From NCBI RefSeq assembly GCF_009755355.1, contig NZ_WQLB01000010.1:1-64000 (forward strand): DNA of 64,000 bases. Reading direction: 5' to 3'. Both the position numbers and the translations under genes were made by a program. Below the pieces are notes generated by a model, which worked only from the letters and a program-made list of their open reading frames with translations, was not told the DNA's origin and did no database searches. The stretch comes from Deinococcus arboris. GTDB taxonomy: Bacteria; Deinococcota; Deinococci; Deinococcales; Deinococcaceae. Below, in pieces: positions 20,400-32,172 of this stretch; the stretch's first letter is position 1; every line of letters begins with the position of its first letter.

Positions 20400-21592
20400 G
20401 GGGTCTCCTTGGGGGGCTGGGGGGCGGGACCAACGGTTTGCCAGAGGTCGCCGGCGTGGGCCGGGTCGTAGCCGCCCAGCGCGCGCAGGTCGCTGCGAAA
20501 GGCCGGCTGACGCACGGCCGCCAGCAGGCGGTGCAGGCCTGGGTGGGCCAGAAATTCATCCGGCACCACCAGGTCAAAGCGCTCGGTTTGCAGGGGCACG
20601 AAGTCCAGCCCCAGTGCCAGGGCCGCCGAGCGGGGACCTGGGGCCACATCGGCAGCCCCCGCCGCCACCCGTTCAGCGGCGGCCAGCGGCGTGCCGACCT
20701 CATGGCCGTAGCCGGGCAGGGCCAGGCGGCGCTCCAGGCCAATTCCGGCCGCGTCCAGCCAACTGTCCAGCAGCAGGCGGCTGCCGGCGTCCGGCTCCCG
20801 GTTTTGCAGCCGCAGGCCAGGTCGCAGCAGGTCCCCTACCCCGGTGACGCCACAGGGATTGCCCGGCGCCACCATCAGGCCCTGCTCCCAGGTCCAGAGG
20901 GTCAGCAGGTGGACCGCGCGGCCAGGCAGAGCCCGCTCCACGAAGGGCAGGTTGGATACGCCGCTGCGGGCGTCATACAGGTGAATGCCCGCCGCGTGGG
21001 CCTCGCCAGCGGCCAGGGCGCGCAGGGCCGCCAGGCTGGACAGTGGACGCAGCAGCAATCGGCCCTCCTGGCGAGCGGCGTGGGTGCCCAGCAGCGTCAG
21101 GGCCGGGTCGCAGCCGGCCACCACCAGCGTCTGGGCCGCCCGCTGCGGGTCGCCCAGCAGCTCCACCTGGGCCAGGCCGCCTGCCACAGACTGGGCCAGG
21201 CCATCGGCGGCTTCTCCTAAACCCGCCTGACCAAGCAGGGGAAAGGCGAGCAGCTCAGGGCCCACCTGAGCCAGCCGGACGCGGGTGGGCGGCGGGGCCT
21301 CGCCCACCAGCCGGGCCTGCACCCCAGCGGGCGCCAGGACGAACAGGTCCTCTACACGGCACGACAGCACCCGCGCCAGTTGCAGAGCGGTCAGGGTGTT
21401 GGGCACGTAGGCGCCAGTTTCGATGGCGTGCAGTGCCTGCCGCGTGATGCCGGTCAGACGGGCACACTCGCCCGCCCGCAGCCCCAGCTGTTCTCGCCGC
21501 GCACGCACCTGGGGCGGCTGAGCTGTCGGTGGGGCGCTCAGCGGGACCCCCGGTGCAGGCAGCGCGAGTTCATAGACCCAGGGTAAAGTCAA
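20396..21592 (-). CDS. HTH regulator fused to a periplasmic-binding-like domain
   Basis: The protein joins an Xre-type HTH (about residues 29-85, VRARREQLGLRAGECARLTG then ALHAIETGAYVPNTLTALQL) to a C-terminal PBP-like domain (about 100-390) of the kind that senses oxyanions in molybdate regulators. It heads the modA-modB operon, so it probably controls molybdate uptake. The open frame starts at a TTG that lies inside the promoter itself (TTGACG, 17 bp, TACCCT at about 21579-21607), so translation must start later; the first in-frame GTG is at 21508, just before the HTH. Confidence 0.88.
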   Translation of the reverse strand: MTLPWVYELALPAPGVPLSAPPTAQPPQVRARREQLGLRAGECARLTGITRQALHAIETGAYVPNTLTALQLARVLSCRVEDLFVLAPAGVQARLVGEAPPPTRVRLAQVGPELLAFPLLGQAGLGEAADGLAQSVAGGLAQVELLGDPQRAAQTLVVAGCDPALTLLGTHAARQEGRLLLRPLSSLAALRALAAGEAHAAGIHLYDARSGVSNLPFVERALPGRAVHLLTLWTWEQGLMVAPGNPCGVTGVGDLLRPGLRLQNREPDAGSRLLLDSWLDAAGIGLERRLALPGYGHEVGTPLAAAERVAAGAADVAPGPRSAALALGLDFVPLQTERFDLVVPDEFLAHPGLHRLLAAVRQPAFRSDLRALGGYDPAHAGDLWQTVGPAPQPPKETP

Positions 21593-21621
21593 CCGGACAG
21601 GGCGTCAATGAAACCGGACAG
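21591..21621 (-). promoter_or_regulatory. 21-bp-spaced direct repeats at the mod-operon promoter
   Basis: On the coding strand CTGTCCGGTT occurs twice (21612-21621 and 21591-21600), with start points exactly 21 bp apart, i.e. two DNA turns. The copies flank the -35 hexamer TTGACG, followed 17 bp later by TACCCT. This is the pattern of an operator for a dimer binding one DNA face; the fused HTH protein is the natural candidate (inference). Confidence 0.65.
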
Positions 21622-21648
21622 AGCTGGCGGCCAGGTCCCTTCTGAGCT

Positions 21649-22818
21649 TTACCGCCGCTTGCCACCAGTCAGACCCAGGAGCCGCAGCACAATGACGGCC
21701 GGCACAGCCAGCAGGGCCAGCACGACGTTCCACAGCGCAGCGCGCACCGTGGGCAGGACGCGGCCCTCGTCACGGCGGGGCACCTGAGGCAACACGCGCG
21801 GCAGCCGGGGGACCTTGACCCCCAGCACCCGGCCCCGCGCGTCGCGGACCGGCTGGTCGGTGGCGTCCTTGGCCGCCCGCTCCTGGGGACTTTCGGCCGC
21901 GCTGATGGCCACGCCCTGCTCGACCAGCGCTTCTTTCTTGGCGGTGTTGGCCGCGCCGCCCGCGCGGGTGCCGAATTTCTGGGAATACACCCAGGTCACC
22001 TCGGCCCCAAAGAAGAAAATCATGGCCGAGTAATAGATCCACAGCAGCAGCAGCACCAGCGACGCCGCCCCCGCAAACACGCTGTTGGGCGCCGCCTGCC
22101 CGAGGTACAGCCCGATCCCCAGTTGCCCCAGCGTAAAGAGGGCCGCTGTAAAGATGCCGCCCACCCAGACCTCGCGCCATTCCAGCTTCACGTCGGGCAG
22201 CACCTTGTAGATGCCGGCAAAGACCGGCGAGAGAAACAGCGTAGAGAGCAGGGCCGTCCCCGCCCGCACAAAAAAAGCCCCGGCGCCGATGCGGTCCCCC
22301 AGCCCCTGTGCAATGGCCGAGAGGTATGTATTCAGGGCCAGAAAGGCAATCAGGATCAGCCCGATGCCCAGAATCATCAGGAAGGATTTCACCCGTGTCC
22401 ACAGCACATGCACGAAGCCCTGCGGCGGCGGTGGGTCGGCGCCCCACATGGTATTCAGGGCGTCTTGAAGCTGCACGAAAAGGCCCGTGGCCCCCATGAA
22501 CAGGGTGACAAACGCCACCACCGAGGCGATCACACTGCTTTTTTGCAGGCTCTCGGGCTTAATCAGGTCACGCAGGAAGGCAGCGGCTTCCTCGCCCAGA
22601 TTCTGGGTAATCAGGCCCACCGGCCCAAACAACTGCTCCAAAAACGCCTCGTTGGTCAGAAAGCGGCTGGCCACCGTGACTGCCAGCAGCAGCAGCGGCG
22701 CCAGGCTGAACATGGCGTAGTAGGCGATGGCCGCCGCCAGCCGCGGGGCCTTGTCCTGCCCGAAGGCCAAGAAGGCCTCGCGCATCAGGGTGAACAGGTC
22801 GGCGGGCTTGAGCCTCAT
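21649..22818 (-). CDS. YihY/BrkB-family membrane protein
   Basis: A 389-aa inner-membrane protein with about six to seven helices. It shows the YihY hallmarks: [22 protein letters not shown] near the start (residues ~20-41), LNTMWGAD and, later, [18 protein letters not shown] cytosolic tail rich in Arg and Pro follows, then a last helix. YihY was once called RNase BN by mistake; its real role is unknown. The ATG at 22818 is chosen because TACACT lies 7 nt upstream and the protein's conserved part begins right after; the upstream open frame would cross the divergent promoter. Confidence 0.9.
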   Translation of the reverse strand: MRLKPADLFTLMREAFLAFGQDKAPRLAAAIAYYAMFSLAPLLLLAVTVASRFLTNEAFLEQLFGPVGLITQNLGEEAAAFLRDLIKPESLQKSSVIASVVAFVTLFMGATGLFVQLQDALNTMWGADPPPPQGFVHVLWTRVKSFLMILGIGLILIAFLALNTYLSAIAQGLGDRIGAGAFFVRAGTALLSTLFLSPVFAGIYKVLPDVKLEWREVWVGGIFTAALFTLGQLGIGLYLGQAAPNSVFAGAASLVLLLLWIYYSAMIFFFGAEVTWVYSQKFGTRAGGAANTAKKEALVEQGVAISAAESPQERAAKDATDQPVRDARGRVLGVKVPRLPRVLPQVPRRDEGRVLPTVRAALWNVVLALLAVPAVIVLRLLGLTGGKRR

Positions 22819-22909
22819 GGGGGGCAGTGTACGGAGGCGCGCCCTACCGTCCGGCAGGAATGGATTAACACTCTGTCCATAAAGCGCCGTGGCCCTTACC
22901 GTAGACCCC

Positions 22910-23368
22910 ATGCGTCCCATTCCTGGCGGCTTCACCCAGACCCTGACCGTGCGCGTGACCAACGAGATGACGGTGGATTTCGGCGAACTGGGCCGGGTGC
23001 ATCCGGTGTACGCGACCTACTGGATGGCCAAGCACTTTGAAGAAGCTGGACGCAAAATCATCCTGCCGTTTCTGGAAGAGGGTGAGGGCGGCATTGGGAT
23101 GCAGGTGGAAGTCGTGCACACGGCTTCGGCGCTGCCCGGCATGACGGTGACGGTCACCGCCACCTTTCAGCGGCAAGAAGGCCGGCGCATTTACGCCTCC
23201 ATGGTCGCGGTCAACGAGCTGGGGGACGAGATTGGGCGGGGCACCAGCCTTCAGGCGGTGCTGCCCCAGGAACGAATAGACGCCGGCTTTGAGGGCCTGC
23301 GTGAGCGCTGGGCGGCGCATCAGGCCGGGGGCACCGACCCCGTAAGTGGCCCCGAAGCGGCGAGATAA
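22910..23368 (+). CDS. Thioesterase (FlK-like hotdog fold)
   Basis: The 152-aa protein is a hotdog-fold thioesterase-like protein with [21 protein letters not shown] start and the [17 protein letters not shown] helix, resembling the fluoroacetyl-CoA thioesterase family. Acyl-CoA substrate is unknown. The ATG at 22910 is preferred to a GTG 21 nt upstream: TACCGT lies 7 nt before it, which is the local leaderless signature. It is divergent from the YihY gene, sharing a ~90-bp promoter region. Confidence 0.82.
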   Translation: MRPIPGGFTQTLTVRVTNEMTVDFGELGRVHPVYATYWMAKHFEEAGRKIILPFLEEGEGGIGMQVEVVHTASALPGMTVTVTATFQRQEGRRIYASMVAVNELGDEIGRGTSLQAVLPQERIDAGFEGLRERWAAHQAGGTDPVSGPEAAR

Positions 23369-23476
23369 AGTTCACGGCCTGAACACAGGTGCGGCGCGGC
23401 CAGTCCGCCGCCGTACTTTTTGTCCATACCCGCCTCTGACCCTGAGACAAGCGCAGGCCGGTATGCTGTCAGCGCC

Positions 23477-25210
<1,734 letters not shown>

Positions 25211-25311
25211 CTGGGTAATCCCGAACGGAAAAACCCTGTCTGGCTGACCTTTTTCCCTCAACCCAACCTGCCTTACTGCGCCCCTGGCCTCCCGGCCTCT
25301 ACACTACTCAG

Positions 25312-25446
25312 GTGAAGCGGCAAGTGGTTGAACAACAGCAGTTAAAAGCACGTAGGGCTGGCCATTTGTCTTTCCCACTTCCGACTTCCTCCTTTCCACA
25401 CCCCGCCCCAAACCCGCAGAGCCGCGCCGCAGAGGGACGCCGATGA
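25312..25446 (+). CDS. Possible leaderless 44-codon ORF coupled to dnaX
   Basis: A GTG at 25312 opens a 44-codon frame whose stop TGA overlaps the dnaX start as ATGA (25443-25446). TACACT lies 6 nt before the GTG, matching the leaderless promoters of this window. The predicted peptide is basic and Pro/Gln-rich (VKRQVVEQQQLKARRAG...), with codon use unlike the neighbours (TTA, AAA, AGG), so the amino-acid sequence may not matter; the role could be to couple ribosome delivery to dnaX. Probably no separate function. Confidence 0.4.
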   Translation: MKRQVVEQQQLKARRAGHLSFPLPTSSFPHPAPNPQSRAAEGRR

Positions 25447-27713
25447 GCGCCATCTACCAGCGGGCCCGGCCGGTGCGCTGGGAAGACGTGATCGGCCAGG
25501 AACACGTCAAAGACGTGCTCAAGGCAGCGCTCTCGCAGGGGCGGGTGGGCCACGCCTACCTGTTTTCCGGCCCGCGCGGCGTGGGCAAGACGACCACCGC
25601 GCGCCTGATCGCCATGACCGCCAACTGCACCGGGCCGCTGCCCAAGCCCTGCGGCGAGTGCGAGAGTTGTCTGTCGGTGCGCGCCGGGTCCCACCCCGAC
25701 GTGCTCGAAATTGACGCGGCCAGCAACAATTCCGTGGATGACGTGCGCGACCTGCGCGAGAAAGTCGGGCTGGCGGCCATGCGCGGCGGCAAGAAGATTT
25801 ACATTCTGGACGAGGCGCACATGATGAGCCGCGCGGCCTTCAACGCGCTCCTGAAGACCCTGGAGGAGCCGCCGGGCCACGTCATCTTCATCCTGGCCAC
25901 CACCGAGCCGGAAAAAATTATTCCGACCATTCTCTCGCGCTGCCAGCATTACCGCTTCCGCCGCCTGACCCCCGAAGAGATCGCCGGCAAGCTCACAGGG
26001 CTGGCCACCCGTGAGGGTGTGCGCGCCGACAGTGACGCCCTGCAGCTGATTGGCCGCCTGGCCGACGGCGCCATGCGCGACGGCGAGAGCCTGCTCGAAC
26101 GGATGCTGGCCGCCGGCACCGCCATTACCCGCGCGGGGGTTGAAGAGGCGCTGGGCCTGCCGCCCGGCGAGCGGGTGCGCGGCGTGGCGGCGGCCCTGGT
26201 GGGCGGCGACCCTGGCGCGGCCCTGAGCGGCGCCTCGGCCCTGTACCGCGACGGCTTTGCAGCCCGGACAGTGGTCGAGGGACTGGTCTCGGCGCTGGGC
26301 GCGGCCCTGCACGCCGAGCTGGGCCTGGGCGGCGAGCGGTTAGAAGGCGCCGATGTGCCCCGCTTGCTGCGGCTGCAGGCGGCCCTGGACGAACAGGACG
26401 CCCGCTTTGCCCGCGCTGCCGACGGCCAAAGCCTGGAGCTGGCCTTGACCCACGCCCTGCTGGCTGCTGATGGTGCAGGCGGGGCGACTGCTGGGACAGG
26501 CGGCGCAGCCGTTCCTGCTGACCTGCTCCAGCGCCTGAACCGTCTGGAAAAGGAACTGGCTGGGCTGAAAGCCAGCGGCGTCAGGCCGGCCGGGACCGAC
26601 GCCCCCCCACCGCGCGCGGCGGCTGGCCCCACGCCAGTACGCGCCGCTGTGCAGGCCGCCGCCGAGGAAGCCGGCGTGCCACTGCCCGCCGCGCAGGGCA
26701 ACTGGGCCGATGTGGTCCGCCAGGCCAGCATGCAGCTGAAGGCTTTCTTGAAACCGGCACGCATGCACGCCGAAGCTGGCTATGTCAGCCTGAGTTACGA
26801 CGAGCGCAACGCCTTTCATGCCAAGCAGGTCGCCAATAAGTTCGACGACATCGCCAAAATCGTCCTGAAAGTCTTTGGCCCGGTGACTTTTGAACTGATT
26901 GCCCCAGAAGGCGGGCGCCGACTGAAGTTGGGCGGCGCCAGCAGCGAGAACGGGGGTACGGCCCCAGCCTCTCCTGCGCCCGCTTCCCCCCGCACACCAC
27001 CTCCAGCCGCTGCTCCGCCTGCCGACCTGGAGGTCGCGCCGTTTGACCCTGGCCGCAGCGCGCCGCCGCGCCGCCCCACCTCACGCGGGCCGGCGTTTGA
27101 GCCGGTGGAGTCGGCGGCGCCCCCAGCAGCGCAGACGGCTTCCCCCCTCCCTCAGGCCAGTGCGGTGCCGCCGCCTCGCCCGGCGGCCGTGGCCACGCTG
27201 CCCCCGCCCCTGCCCGGCCGGCCCGCGCCCGAACGCCGAGTGCCGCCCGCCAGCCCTGACGACGTGGCGCCCGCGCCGCTGCCAGTGGCCGATCTCCCCT
27301 GGGACGAGGCGCACGCCGCCGACCCCGCTCCAGCCCCAGCTGACGCCCAGGGGGGCGATCGCCTGCACCCGACCCGAGAGCCGTATCTCGTCGAAGCCAT
27401 TACCGAGGAGCCCGACTGGGACGCCTTCGGGGGGCCGGTGGACGAGGCTGGCCCCCCGCTGGACGACGCGCCCTACGCCCAGTTCAGCGCCCCCAAACCG
27501 CCCCCCCGGCCGGTCCCGACCCCAGCGCCAGCAGCGCCCGCCGAGGCCAAGCCCGCCTCTGGTCGCCCCGGCGACATCCGCGCCCACCCCATGTATGAGG
27601 ACATCCGGGGCCGCTTCGGGGGCCGCGTGCGCGAAATCGGCAAGAACCGCAACACCCCGGCCGCAACGCCCGCCAGCACCGATGACAGCGCAGAGGACGA
27701 TGCCGAACGCTGA
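25443..27713 (+). CDS. dnaX: DNA polymerase III subunits tau/gamma
   Basis: DnaX is the clamp-loader ATPase of the replisome; tau also ties polymerases and helicase together. The 756-aa protein has the AAA+ core: Walker A GPRGVGKT (43-50), zinc cysteines at 62, 70, 73 and 76, Walker B DEAH at about 123, LATTEPEKI (sensor 1) and the Ser-Arg-Cys finger (SRCQHYRF). Domain III and a long Pro/Ala-rich linker follow (about 490-700), then a short basic C-terminal segment. No A8-9 slippery run comparable to the Thermus dnaX slippage site is visible. Confidence 0.96.
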   Translation: MSAIYQRARPVRWEDVIGQEHVKDVLKAALSQGRVGHAYLFSGPRGVGKTTTARLIAMTANCTGPLPKPCGECESCLSVRAGSHPDVLEIDAASNNSVDDVRDLREKVGLAAMRGGKKIYILDEAHMMSRAAFNALLKTLEEPPGHVIFILATTEPEKIIPTILSRCQHYRFRRLTPEEIAGKLTGLATREGVRADSDALQLIGRLADGAMRDGESLLERMLAAGTAITRAGVEEALGLPPGERVRGVAAALVGGDPGAALSGASALYRDGFAARTVVEGLVSALGAALHAELGLGGERLEGADVPRLLRLQAALDEQDARFARAADGQSLELALTHALLAADGAGGATAGTGGAAVPADLLQRLNRLEKELAGLKASGVRPAGTDAPPPRAAAGPTPVRAAVQAAAEEAGVPLPAAQGNWADVVRQASMQLKAFLKPARMHAEAGYVSLSYDERNAFHAKQVANKFDDIAKIVLKVFGPVTFELIAPEGGRRLKLGGASSENGGTAPASPAPASPRTPPPAAAPPADLEVAPFDPGRSAPPRRPTSRGPAFEPVESAAPPAAQTASPLPQASAVPPPRPAAVATLPPPLPGRPAPERRVPPASPDDVAPAPLPVADLPWDEAHAADPAPAPADAQGGDRLHPTREPYLVEAITEEPDWDAFGGPVDEAGPPLDDAPYAQFSAPKPPPRPVPTPAPAAPAEAKPASGRPGDIRAHPMYEDIRGRFGGRVREIGKNRNTPAATPASTDDSAEDDAER

Positions 27714-27876
27714 CCGCAGGCCGCCTTTGTCGTGAGAGGCCAGCGGAAACATCCGACCACCGCTGGTCCGCCATAAGCCCACCCTCCTGCACAGCGGTGA
27801 CAGGCCGCTCGGTCCCACGCCGCTGCGGGCTATCACGTTCCAGAGAGGCCGGTGCGCTAGCCTGCCCGGCACGACC

Positions 27877-29433
27877 ATGACCACCCTGCTGCGCCGCGCC
27901 GCCCTGCTGTTGCCCACCCTTCTTGCGCTGGGCCCCGGCGCCCAGGCCGCTGCCCCACCCACTCCCACGGCGCTGACAGCCCAGCCCGGCGCAGGGCTGC
28001 GGGGCCTGTGGATAGACGCCTTCGGACCGGGGCTTTACACCCCCGCCCAGGTCAAGGCGACGGTCGAGGACGCGGCGCGCCTGGGGGTGAACACGCTGTT
28101 TGTGCAGGCCATTCGCCGCGCCGACTGCCTGTGCCTGAAAGCGGCGGTGCCGGCGGCGACCGACCCCGAACTGACGCCTGGATTTGACCCACTGGCCGCT
28201 GTCATCCATCAGGCACACGCGCGGGGCCTACGGGTCATCGCCTGGATCAGCGTGACGGGCGCCGCCAACGAGGCCCGGCCCAACACCCGCCTGACCCACG
28301 TCATGCGCACCCGTGGCCCGCAGGCGGGCGCGGCCTCGTGGCTGTCGCGCCGCCCGGACGGCACCTGGCAGGAGGGGCGCGACGCCTGGCTGGACCCGGC
28401 CATTCCCGAAGCCGCCGACTACATGACCCAGGCCGCCCTGAGTCTGGTGCGCCACTACGACGTAGACGGCCTTCAGCTCGACCGCATCCGTTACCCCGAC
28501 GGCGGCGCCTGGGGCTACGACGCCAAGGTGCTGGCCCGCTACCGCGCCGAAACGGGCCGCGCCGGCACCCCCGCCGCCAGCGACCCGGCCTGGCAGACCT
28601 GGAAACGCCAGCAGGTGACCAACCTCGTGCGCCGCATCGCCCTGGAGGTCAAGGCGCTGAAGCCTGAGGTCTGGATCAGCGCCGCGACCATTACCTACGC
28701 GGCGGCGCCCACGGACCTGGCGGCCTTCCAGAAGACCCGCACGTACGCCGACGTGCTGCAAGACTGGTCCGGCTGGATGAAAGATGGCCTGCTGGAACTG
28801 AACGTCCTGATGAATTACAAGCGCGACGGCGTGGCCGAGCAGGGCGCGTGGTACGACGGCTGGAACGCCTTTGCCCGGCAGGTTACCATGCGGGCAGACG
28901 GCACGCAGGCGGCGGTGGCGGCGGGCAGCGCCATGTACCTGAACAGTCCGGCGGTCACGGCGGCCCAGGCGCGGCGCGCGGTGCAGGCAGGGCTGGGCTG
29001 GGTCGGATACTCGTACCGCACGCCCACCGCCGACGTGTACGGTCAGCGGCAGACCACAGCGCAGGGCTTTCAGGCGGCGCTGGCGCTGCTGCGCTCGCCG
29101 GGCGGCGCGCTGGCTCAGCCCCAGCCCTGGGGCGACACGGCGCCCACCACGCGCGGCCTGCTGGGGCGGGTCACCGGCAGCGCGGTGCCGGGGGGGCGGC
29201 GCGTACAGGCCTTCCAGGACGGACAGTTGGTGGCTGAGGGCCACACCGACGCGCTGGGCTACTACGGATTTGCCGCCCTGCGGCCTGGCCCCACCGAGAT
29301 TCGGGTCAGTGGGCAGCGCTGGACCGACACAGTGCCGGTGCGCGGCGTAGTGCGCCTGCCCGACCTGCTGGTGCGCGACCTGGCCGCCGAGCCGCTGGCC
29401 CCCGTGCCGGCCCTGCCACCCGCGCGCCCCTGA
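27877..29433 (+). CDS. Exported GHL10-type glycosidase-like protein
   Basis: A 518-aa exported protein with signal peptide (cleaved near AQAA, residue ~24). The catalytic-like domain is a (beta/alpha)8 barrel of the glycosyl hydrolase-like 10 (YngK/DUF187) family: LRGLWIDAFG, LGVNTLFVQAI, ARGLRVIAWISV, DVDGLQLDRIRYPD and WISAATITY. A C-terminal ~90-residue segment is a small beta-sandwich with GHTDALGYYGF. It probably acts on peptidoglycan or a cell-surface glycan. TAGCCT lies 13 nt before the ATG, so this start may not be strictly leaderless. Confidence 0.87.
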   Translation: MTTLLRRAALLLPTLLALGPGAQAAAPPTPTALTAQPGAGLRGLWIDAFGPGLYTPAQVKATVEDAARLGVNTLFVQAIRRADCLCLKAAVPAATDPELTPGFDPLAAVIHQAHARGLRVIAWISVTGAANEARPNTRLTHVMRTRGPQAGAASWLSRRPDGTWQEGRDAWLDPAIPEAADYMTQAALSLVRHYDVDGLQLDRIRYPDGGAWGYDAKVLARYRAETGRAGTPAASDPAWQTWKRQQVTNLVRRIALEVKALKPEVWISAATITYAAAPTDLAAFQKTRTYADVLQDWSGWMKDGLLELNVLMNYKRDGVAEQGAWYDGWNAFARQVTMRADGTQAAVAAGSAMYLNSPAVTAAQARRAVQAGLGWVGYSYRTPTADVYGQRQTTAQGFQAALALLRSPGGALAQPQPWGDTAPTTRGLLGRVTGSAVPGGRRVQAFQDGQLVAEGHTDALGYYGFAALRPGPTEIRVSGQRWTDTVPVRGVVRLPDLLVRDLAAEPLAPVPALPPARP

Positions 29434-29630
29434 TACCACCTCCGATGCAGCCCGGCTAAAGGGGTGAGGAGCGAAGAAGGAAAATTCAGACAACGGTCTT
29501 ATCAAGCACCTGAGGCGGAGCCTATTTGACGTCCTCCCGGAGATGTCGGAGATGGACGGCCGTCCATACAAGGCCGTCCCGTCTCTGTAGCCCGAACGTC
29601 CCCACAGACCTCAGCCTTTAAACTCGCCGC

Positions 29631-30125
29631 ATGACAGACACGCAGAACGTGACCGGCGGCCTCTCTCCCCAGGAGTTCCGGCAGACCCTGGGCCGCTTTG
29701 CCAGCGGCGTGACCATCATCACCGCGGCAGACGGCGACACGCGCCGGGGCATGACCGCCAGCGCCTTCGTGTCGGTCAGTCTGACGCCGCCTCTGATTCT
29801 GGTCAGCGTGGACCACCGCGCCCATATGCACGCCCTGCTGGCGCGGCCCGAGGTCACGCATTTTGGCGTCAGCGTGCTGTCGGCCGCGCAGCGCCACCTC
29901 AGTGATCACTTTGCCGGGCGCCCCGGCCCCGACGAACTGGTCCCCTGGTTTGACCACGAGGGCCTGCCCCTGATTGGCGGCGCTGTGGCGCAGCTCGTGT
30001 GCCGTAAGCACGAGGTGATTGAGGCCGGTGACCACACCCTGTACGTGGGCTTCGTGGACTACAGCCGCTACACCGACGACGACCCCCTGGTGTATTTCCG
30101 GGGCCAGTACCACGAGCTGGGCTAA
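29631..30125 (+). CDS. Flavin reductase-like FMN-binding protein
   Basis: The 164-aa protein is a split-barrel flavin reductase domain: RFASGVTIITAADGDTRRGM, TASAFVSVSLTPPLILVS and FGVSVLSAAQ. Such enzymes reduce FMN with NAD(P)H, often for a partner monooxygenase, but no partner is adjacent. TAAACT lies 6 nt before the ATG (leaderless). An inverted repeat about GGACGGCC/GGCCGTCC precedes at 29555-29575. Confidence 0.9.
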   Translation: MTDTQNVTGGLSPQEFRQTLGRFASGVTIITAADGDTRRGMTASAFVSVSLTPPLILVSVDHRAHMHALLARPEVTHFGVSVLSAAQRHLSDHFAGRPGPDELVPWFDHEGLPLIGGAVAQLVCRKHEVIEAGDHTLYVGFVDYSRYTDDDPLVYFRGQYHELG

Positions 30126-30135
30126 GGGGGCCTCT

Positions 30136-30313
30136 CATACAGATTCCGATTGAATCGAGCAGAGGGCTCGATGAAATCTGAGCGTACTTGGAAAGCTGCG
30201 CAGCAGACTTGAAAAGCGCCGCACGAGAGCGAGCAGGAACAGCTGCGGATTGCGCGATATGGAAGCGCAGACGATGCCTTTCTTTGCTGTACGGCAATGA
30301 AGCGGAATCCATG
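30136..30313 (+). repeat. SNR/MITE-like repeat, longest copy
   Basis: A ~178-bp element starting CATACAGATTCCGATTGAAT and ending around GCGGAATCCATG. The interior block GAGCAGGAACAGCTGCGGAT continuing to TTGCGCGATATGGAAGC recurs at 52191-52309 (shorter) and, inverted, at 54124-54262. No transposase gene is present, so it would have to move in trans, if at all. Confidence 0.8.
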
Positions 30314-30517
30314 TCACACGGACTCCACCTGTTTCGTTGACCTATCGGAACAGTACTGCTAGGCAACCTCCACGCCCGTCAGCCCGCTTGAACTCCTTTT
30401 CCCTCTGCCCCGCAGCTTTGCCAGTGCGGCCAGAGGGAATCACCATTGCAAACGGTTTTGCCGCAGTCCGCCTCACCTGACCGGGCGCCCGGCAGGGGCT
30501 GGGCTAGACTCGGGTGC
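30314..30517. other. Intergenic stretch downstream of the repeat
   Basis: Together with the repeat this makes a ~390-bp gap between the flavin reductase and phosphoesterase genes. Only the -10-like TAGACT before 30518 stands out. Confidence 0.5.
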
Positions 30518-31252
30518 ATGATTCGCCTCGCCATCCTCGCGGACCTGCACGCCAACCTGGCGGCCACGCTCGCGGTTCACGCAGACATTCAGCGGCGCGG
30601 CCTTTCCGACATCTGGGTGCTGGGTGACCTCGTGGGCAAGGGCCCCCGCCCCCGCGAGGTCGTGGACTGGACCCAGGCCCACGCCACGCGCGTGATTCAG
30701 GGGAACTGGGACGCCCGCGTGGCCGGCGCCACCCACCGCCCGCAGGACCTGTGGCCACGCAGCAAACTCAGCCCCGAGGCCCTGACCTACCTCTCGGGGC
30801 TGCCCTACGGCATTGAGGAGCAGTTTGGCGGCGCGTGGTGGCGCTTTGTGCATGCCAGCAGCCGGGGCCTGTTTCACCGCCTCTACCCCCACAGCAGCCT
30901 GCACGATCAGCTGGACGCCTTTGCGCCCAACCCGCAGTTTGGCCTCAAAGAACACGCCGACGCGCTGGTCTACGCTGACATGCACGAGGCCCTGATGCTG
31001 GATGTCGAGGGCCGCCCTCTGATGAACTGCGGCAGTGTGGGCAACCCGCTGGACTCCACCCTGCCGTGCTACCTGGTGCTGGAGTTTGACCCCCACGGCC
31101 CGGCCCACAGCGCCACCTATGTGCGGCTCACCTACGACCGGGACGAGGAAATCTCGGCGGCCGAGGCCAGCGATATGCCTTTTACCCGTGAGTACATCGC
31201 AGAGCTGCTGACCGGGGCGTATCAAAAGCGCCGGGCGAGAACGGGAGAGTAA
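30518..31252 (+). CDS. Metallophosphoesterase (YfcE-like)
   Basis: The 244-aa calcineurin-like phosphoesterase has the metal motifs LADLHANLAA (D-x-H), LGDLVGKGP (GD), QGNWD (GNxD) and, near the C terminus, the MNCGSVGNPLDS signature. It is close to the bacterial YfcE/PDE group. The substrate is unknown. The ATG at 30518 is chosen over an upstream ATG at 30446 because TAGACT lies 7 nt before it and the conserved domain begins at residue 2. Confidence 0.92.
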   Translation: MIRLAILADLHANLAATLAVHADIQRRGLSDIWVLGDLVGKGPRPREVVDWTQAHATRVIQGNWDARVAGATHRPQDLWPRSKLSPEALTYLSGLPYGIEEQFGGAWWRFVHASSRGLFHRLYPHSSLHDQLDAFAPNPQFGLKEHADALVYADMHEALMLDVEGRPLMNCGSVGNPLDSTLPCYLVLEFDPHGPAHSATYVRLTYDRDEEISAAEASDMPFTREYIAELLTGAYQKRRARTGE

Positions 31253-31364
31253 AAACAAAGACAGAAAGCGTGTGGACCAGAGACAAGTTTCTTGACCGTT
31301 CGTATAGAGCGCGCTCAGGCTGTTCGCAGCCCACGGTCCACAGCCCTCCTTTACAATGCCCCCC

Positions 31365-31928
<564 letters not shown>

Positions 31929-31950
31929 GCACTGCTCACCGGGCGGCACC

Positions 31951-31988
31951 AGAGAGGGACGGGAGAAATCACCTGTCCTTCTCTTTTT
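31951..31988 (+). terminator. Intrinsic terminator after the cyclophilin gene
   Basis: AGAGAGGGAC (31951-31960) pairs with GTCCTTCTCT (31975-31984) with one G-U pair, loop of 14 nt, followed by a T-run. Confidence 0.9.
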
Positions 31989-32172
31989 ACCCAGCCGCGC
32001 CGTGGCGACAGTCCTGGCTCTTGAGGTCAACGTTCATTTGAATGCCCCTGATTGACGGCAGCATCAGGACGAGGCCAGCTTCAGACCGCAGAGCCCTTAG
32101 CTCTCTCTGTGATCCTGCTCAGAGCCGCCGCGTACTGTACCGCTGAACCTCAACTTCACAAAGGAGGCCCTG

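Noticed and set aside
23389..23422. Terminator after the thioesterase gene
   Set aside because: The GCGGC/GCCGC stem is imperfect and the T-run is offset, so I do not call it.
25900..26560. dnaX slippage or frameshift site (GGAAAAAA at about 25911 and GGAAAAGG at about 26549)
   Set aside because: Runs are shorter than known slippery sites and are not positioned to give a typical gamma product.
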